Made by a program: the position numbers and the translations under genes
In this document: positions 60,942-64,000 of the stretch, piece after piece
Numbering within the stretch: the first letter of the stretch is position 1
How the letters are laid out: the number at the start of each line of letters is the position of its first letter
DNA from: Trebouxia sp. TZW2008
Taxonomy: Eukaryota > Chlorophyta > Trebouxiophyceae > Trebouxiales > Trebouxiaceae
DNA: 64,000 nucleotides
Reading direction: 5' to 3'
NCBI GenBank assembly: GCA_002118135.1
Contig: BDIU01000273.1
Span: 62,001 to 126,000, forward strand
Notes under the pieces: model-generated
Database searches by the model: none
What the model was told of the DNA's origin: nothing
Seen by the model: the letters and a program-made list of their open reading frames with translations, nothing else

Positions 60942-63900
60942 ATGTCGACTAGCCTGTCCTTTGACGCACTTCACTCGGCCTTCACTGCTGGCACCCTAAC
61001 GCCAAGCGATCTACTGGCCAAGTTGTACCAAAGCATCGACGCGCATGATGGGACGTTCATCGCGCTGGCGCCCCTTGAGGCAGTGCTCGCCAGATGCAGG
61101 TCAGCCAGCATTGCCCACCCATGCACATAAAGCTGCTTAGCAAAAAAGCTGACATTTGGCGAGCAACATGGGGAAAGCATTACATTGTGACCAGTTTGAA
61201 TCCTTTTCCGTAAGTACGCATTGGCAAAACAGACTGTGACTCAAAACATAGTCAGGGATGACACTGTTGGACACTGGTTTTGCAATAAGTTTGGAGTTAG
61301 TGCATACGGCAGACTGGATGCCTTGATGGGACACCCTTTGCATTCAAACCCACAGACAATGAGATACAGTCAGCAATTGGAAGTTGTCGCAGGGAGTTGG
61401 AGTCAGTGCACGCAGCACAGACGCCAATTGTGTGGAAATTTCCTTTGCAGTCAAAGACAACATGGTTGTGGAAGCGCTTCGACACCACAGCTGCAGCATT
61501 TCTCAGCACTCAAAAGACTCACAAACGTCATTACATGAAAGCAAGGGTCAAACAGTTGAGCAGTTGTCTTTGCAGGAAGTTGGAGTTAGTGCATGCAGCA
61601 GATAGGCCACCTCTATGTCAAGCCTTCTCTTGACATCAACCATACAAACAACACACACATTGTCAAGGGCACGACAGTTGCACACTGGTGTTGCAGGGAG
61701 TTGGAGTCAGTGTACACAGCTGATAGGCCACCTCTTTGGAAACTTCTCTTTGCAGTCAAAGACAACGTGGACGTGGAGGTGGTTTGACACCACAGCTGCA
61801 GCATTTCTGAACTCCCAAACAACTCAAACACTAATTTCACACATTGCAGTCAAGGCTCACACCGCTACACACCGGTGTCACAGGGAGCTGGAGTCAGTGC
61901 ATGCAGCAGACATGCCACCTCTTTGGGGAATCCCTTTCGCAGTCAAAGACAACATAGACGTGGAGGGGTATGACACCACAGCAGCCTGCAAGGCATTTGC
62001 TTACAGCCCCCAAGCAAGTGCCCCTGCAGTTCAAGCACTACTGGATGCAGGTACAGTAGACAATCAATGCTGCTGCTGGTTTTGCCAGTATGAATAATGC
62101 GACAGCGCATGCATGATGGCACAGCTCACAATCAACTGTCATAATTATGCACAAAATGCATGATTATGCCCCCAGGGCTTTCTGCTGTATCTGCTTGCCA
62201 GTTGCCATGTTGCCAAAAGCCATATCCCTTCATGTTCATTATATGTGGTTCAAGCTAGCACAGGACTGCACTGGTTGGGGACAGGTGATTGCTCCCTTAC
62301 GTACCTAGCTGGGCCTGCTGAGCCTGTCTAGCATGCATTTTGAATGAAAATGAAAAACTAAAAACTGTGTGATATGAGAAGATCATGACGTCTTTGTCAA
62401 AAGCCTCACTCAACACATGATGCAAAGTCTCGTCGCACAGGTGCAGTCAAGCGTGAAGCAATGCAATGTATTGTCTTCAAAACACCCTCTGGAAAGTGCA
62501 CATTGTGTGACAACAGACTTCTCATCATGATGAACATGCGTGGCCACTGCAACATAGTGCAAATAACTTGCTTCCAAGTGCAAACTATGTTTTCCAATGC
62601 AAGTAATTGCCTTGAGTTGGCAAATAATTGCTTTCCAAGTGCAGGAGCTGTCTTTGTGGGCAAAACTAACATGGATCAATTCGCCACTGGACTAGTTGGA
62701 ACCAGAACGCCATATGGCGTAGCACCAAATGCCTTTGACTCCAGGTGCTTTCAAAAGCTGCTGTCTTGGTGACAAACAACCTGCCATATCATTTTGCTTG
62801 CATATCCAGAATTACCTCAGTTATATGGCACTGAGATGCTGCAAAGTAACTGAAGTGACTATTAACTTGACTAGCTGACTTTTTGACTGACTACAAAGAC
62901 CTTTGACTGAACTGATTGCCTGTTTGACAGACTATTTGTTTATTTGCTACATGCACCCAACGTGGTCTCCAATGCTTTGCCCATCATACAGGTTCATCCC
63001 AGGGGGGTCATCATCTGGGTCTGGGGCTGCGGTTGGGGCAGGGCTGGTCAGCTTTGCCCTGGGCACTGATACAGCTGGCTCAGGTGACTCGTCACTTCAA
63101 TCACTGAGTGTGTATCACTGGTCGCAAGATTTGCTGGTTGACTGACACAACTGTCTCAAGTGACTGCATGACCATGATAGTAGATTGTACTGGTCCAGAG
63201 ATAGGCGATCAGGGCAGGGATGATCAGCTATGTTCTAATACAGCTGGCTCAGATAAGTCATGAATTTGCTCATCTGACAGTGCACTTCTTCTAATCAAAC
63301 AGTGCTGATCCCTGGTGCGCAGTGCATTAAGAAATGTCTACGCTGTGTTCTTGCTGCCCAACTACATGCGGCCTTATACGCAATCTGCTTGCATCAACAG
63401 GTCTATGCACTGCTGTCTCGGTGAGCTTTGTGCTACGGAAACTCTAAGTCATGTTGCCTGAGCCCATACTTGCAGTTGTATGCTGGTCACATCCCAGCAG
63501 GCTTGAATGGGTGCATGGGTTTGAAAGGCACAGTTGGGCCCATCAGCACAATAAAAGTTGTTCCTGCTGCAGACTCGTTGCAGGGTGATGTTTGCAAAAC
63601 CCTAAACCATCATGCCGGCAGGACCCATACTTGCAGTTGTATGCAGGGCGCATTCCAGCAGGCTTGAATGGATGTGTGGGTCTAAAAGGCACAGTTGGAC
63701 GTGTCAGCACAACCGGAGTTGTTCCTGCTGCCGCTTCCCTGGACTGTCTCACGTGCCTGGCCACCACTGTACGAGATGCGGCCACCGTTTTGCAAACAAT
63801 GCAGCAGTCAGGGTCTGTGGAAGACCCCAACTGGAGGGTGCCAGATCAGCATGTTTTGAACCAGCAGTACATGGGCGGTGGCTTCACATTTGGGATTCCA

Positions 63901-64000
63901 AATGCGGAGTTTCTGGATTTTTCTGGGCCTGGAGGCTCTGAACTGGAATCAAGTAAGCAATAGATGGCTGGTTTGTTGCTTGCTGCCTGCCTGCCTGCCT
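60942..64000 (+). CDS. DUR2: Allophanate hydrolase, amidase-signature domain (3' truncated by window)
   Basis: Five exons are visible (60942-61099, 61884-62050, 62645-62744, 62992-63083, 63647-63952); the gene continues past the window after a GTAAGC donor. The amidase-signature triad is in place: Lys74 in [11 protein letters not shown], the cis-Ser in GGSSSGSG (Ser148), and the nucleophile in GTDTAGS (Ser172). The segments [30 protein letters not shown] and the [26 protein letters not shown] stretch are more typical of allophanate hydrolase than of GatA. The enzyme splits allophanate to ammonia and CO2 after urea carboxylase, the ATP-dependent urea pathway of green algae and fungi. The partner carboxylase gene is not in this window. 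Exon 2 is preceded by three edge copies and exon 5 by one. Confidence 0.9.
61375..61800 (+). repeat. Three upstream copies of DUR2 exon 2
   Basis: Units at about 61380-61500, 61565-61625 and 61680-61805 repeat GCAGGGAGTTGGAGTCAGTG, the (C/A)CAGACGCC or ATAGGCCACCTC piece and CAGTCAAAGACAAC (the catalytic-Lys codon region), then frame-broken ACCACAGCTGCAGCATTT. The intact exon is the fourth unit. Confidence 0.92.
63465..63600 (+). repeat. Upstream copy of DUR2 exon 5 5' half
   Basis: It repeats the acceptor side (TTGCAGTTGTATGC) and the [15 protein letters not shown] coding, then GTTGTTCCTGCTGC, before diverging into intron. The frame is open across the shared part. Confidence 0.93.

Noticed and set aside
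60942..63952. Glutamyl-tRNA amidotransferase subunit A (GatA)
   Set aside because: The amidase core is shared, but the [20 protein letters not shown] and GVVPA..SLDC stretches and the [11 protein letters not shown] segment fit allophanate hydrolase better.

Overview
The window is nuclear DNA of an intron-rich eukaryote, most likely a green alga (Chlorophyta). The genes are plant/alga-type: an SnRK1/AMPK-alpha kinase with plant-style UBA and C-terminal regulatory regions, a plant-type sugar-phosphate/nucleotide-sugar translocator, and a stand-alone allophanate hydrolase of the kind green algae use for urea. Introns are GT-AG, with one likely GC-AG. The exons of nine genes were joined by hand, and every complete reconstruction keeps one reading frame from ATG to stop. 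The species cannot be named from this sequence.

Layout. 1-1223 (+): tail of a Lys/Ala-rich protein. 2050-3230 (+): hotdog thioesterase. 3751-3840 (+): tRNA-Tyr(GUA) with intron. 4485-6036 (-): triose-phosphate/nucleotide-sugar-type translocator. 7587-9251 (-): EamA/DMT transporter. 10229-17296 (+): Egt1-type fusion for ergothioneine synthesis. 18907-24371 (-): SnRK1 catalytic subunit. 25304-33539 (-): cytochrome P450. 34140-36168 (+): short-chain dehydrogenase. 37452-44118 (-): large low-complexity protein ending in a CCCH zinc finger. 45784-46653 (-): MYND-finger protein, structure unresolved. 47288-53865 (-): PWP1, a WD40 ribosome-biogenesis protein. 54230-58312 (+): alpha/beta hydrolase. 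60942 to beyond 64000 (+): allophanate hydrolase (DUR2-like). Four gene pairs are head-to-head, at about 9.3/10.2, 33.5/34.1, 53.9/54.2 and possibly 59.2/60.9 kb.

The genes are a mixed housekeeping set rather than one pathway. Themes are thiol redox protection (Egt1), energy sensing (SnRK1), nitrogen from urea (DUR2), ribosome assembly (PWP1), transport and small-molecule oxidation.

The most striking feature is structural. In most of the reconstructed genes, true exons are flanked by degenerate tandem copies of their own edges. Copies before an exon carry the splice acceptor plus the 5' part of the exon; copies after it carry the 3' part plus the donor. Terminal exons are followed by copies running into the 3' flank. 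Much of the intron DNA is made of this material. The second pattern is base composition: gene bodies are poor in CpG and rich in TpG/CpA, while short CpG-rich islands sit at gene starts, as expected if CpG is methylated outside promoters.
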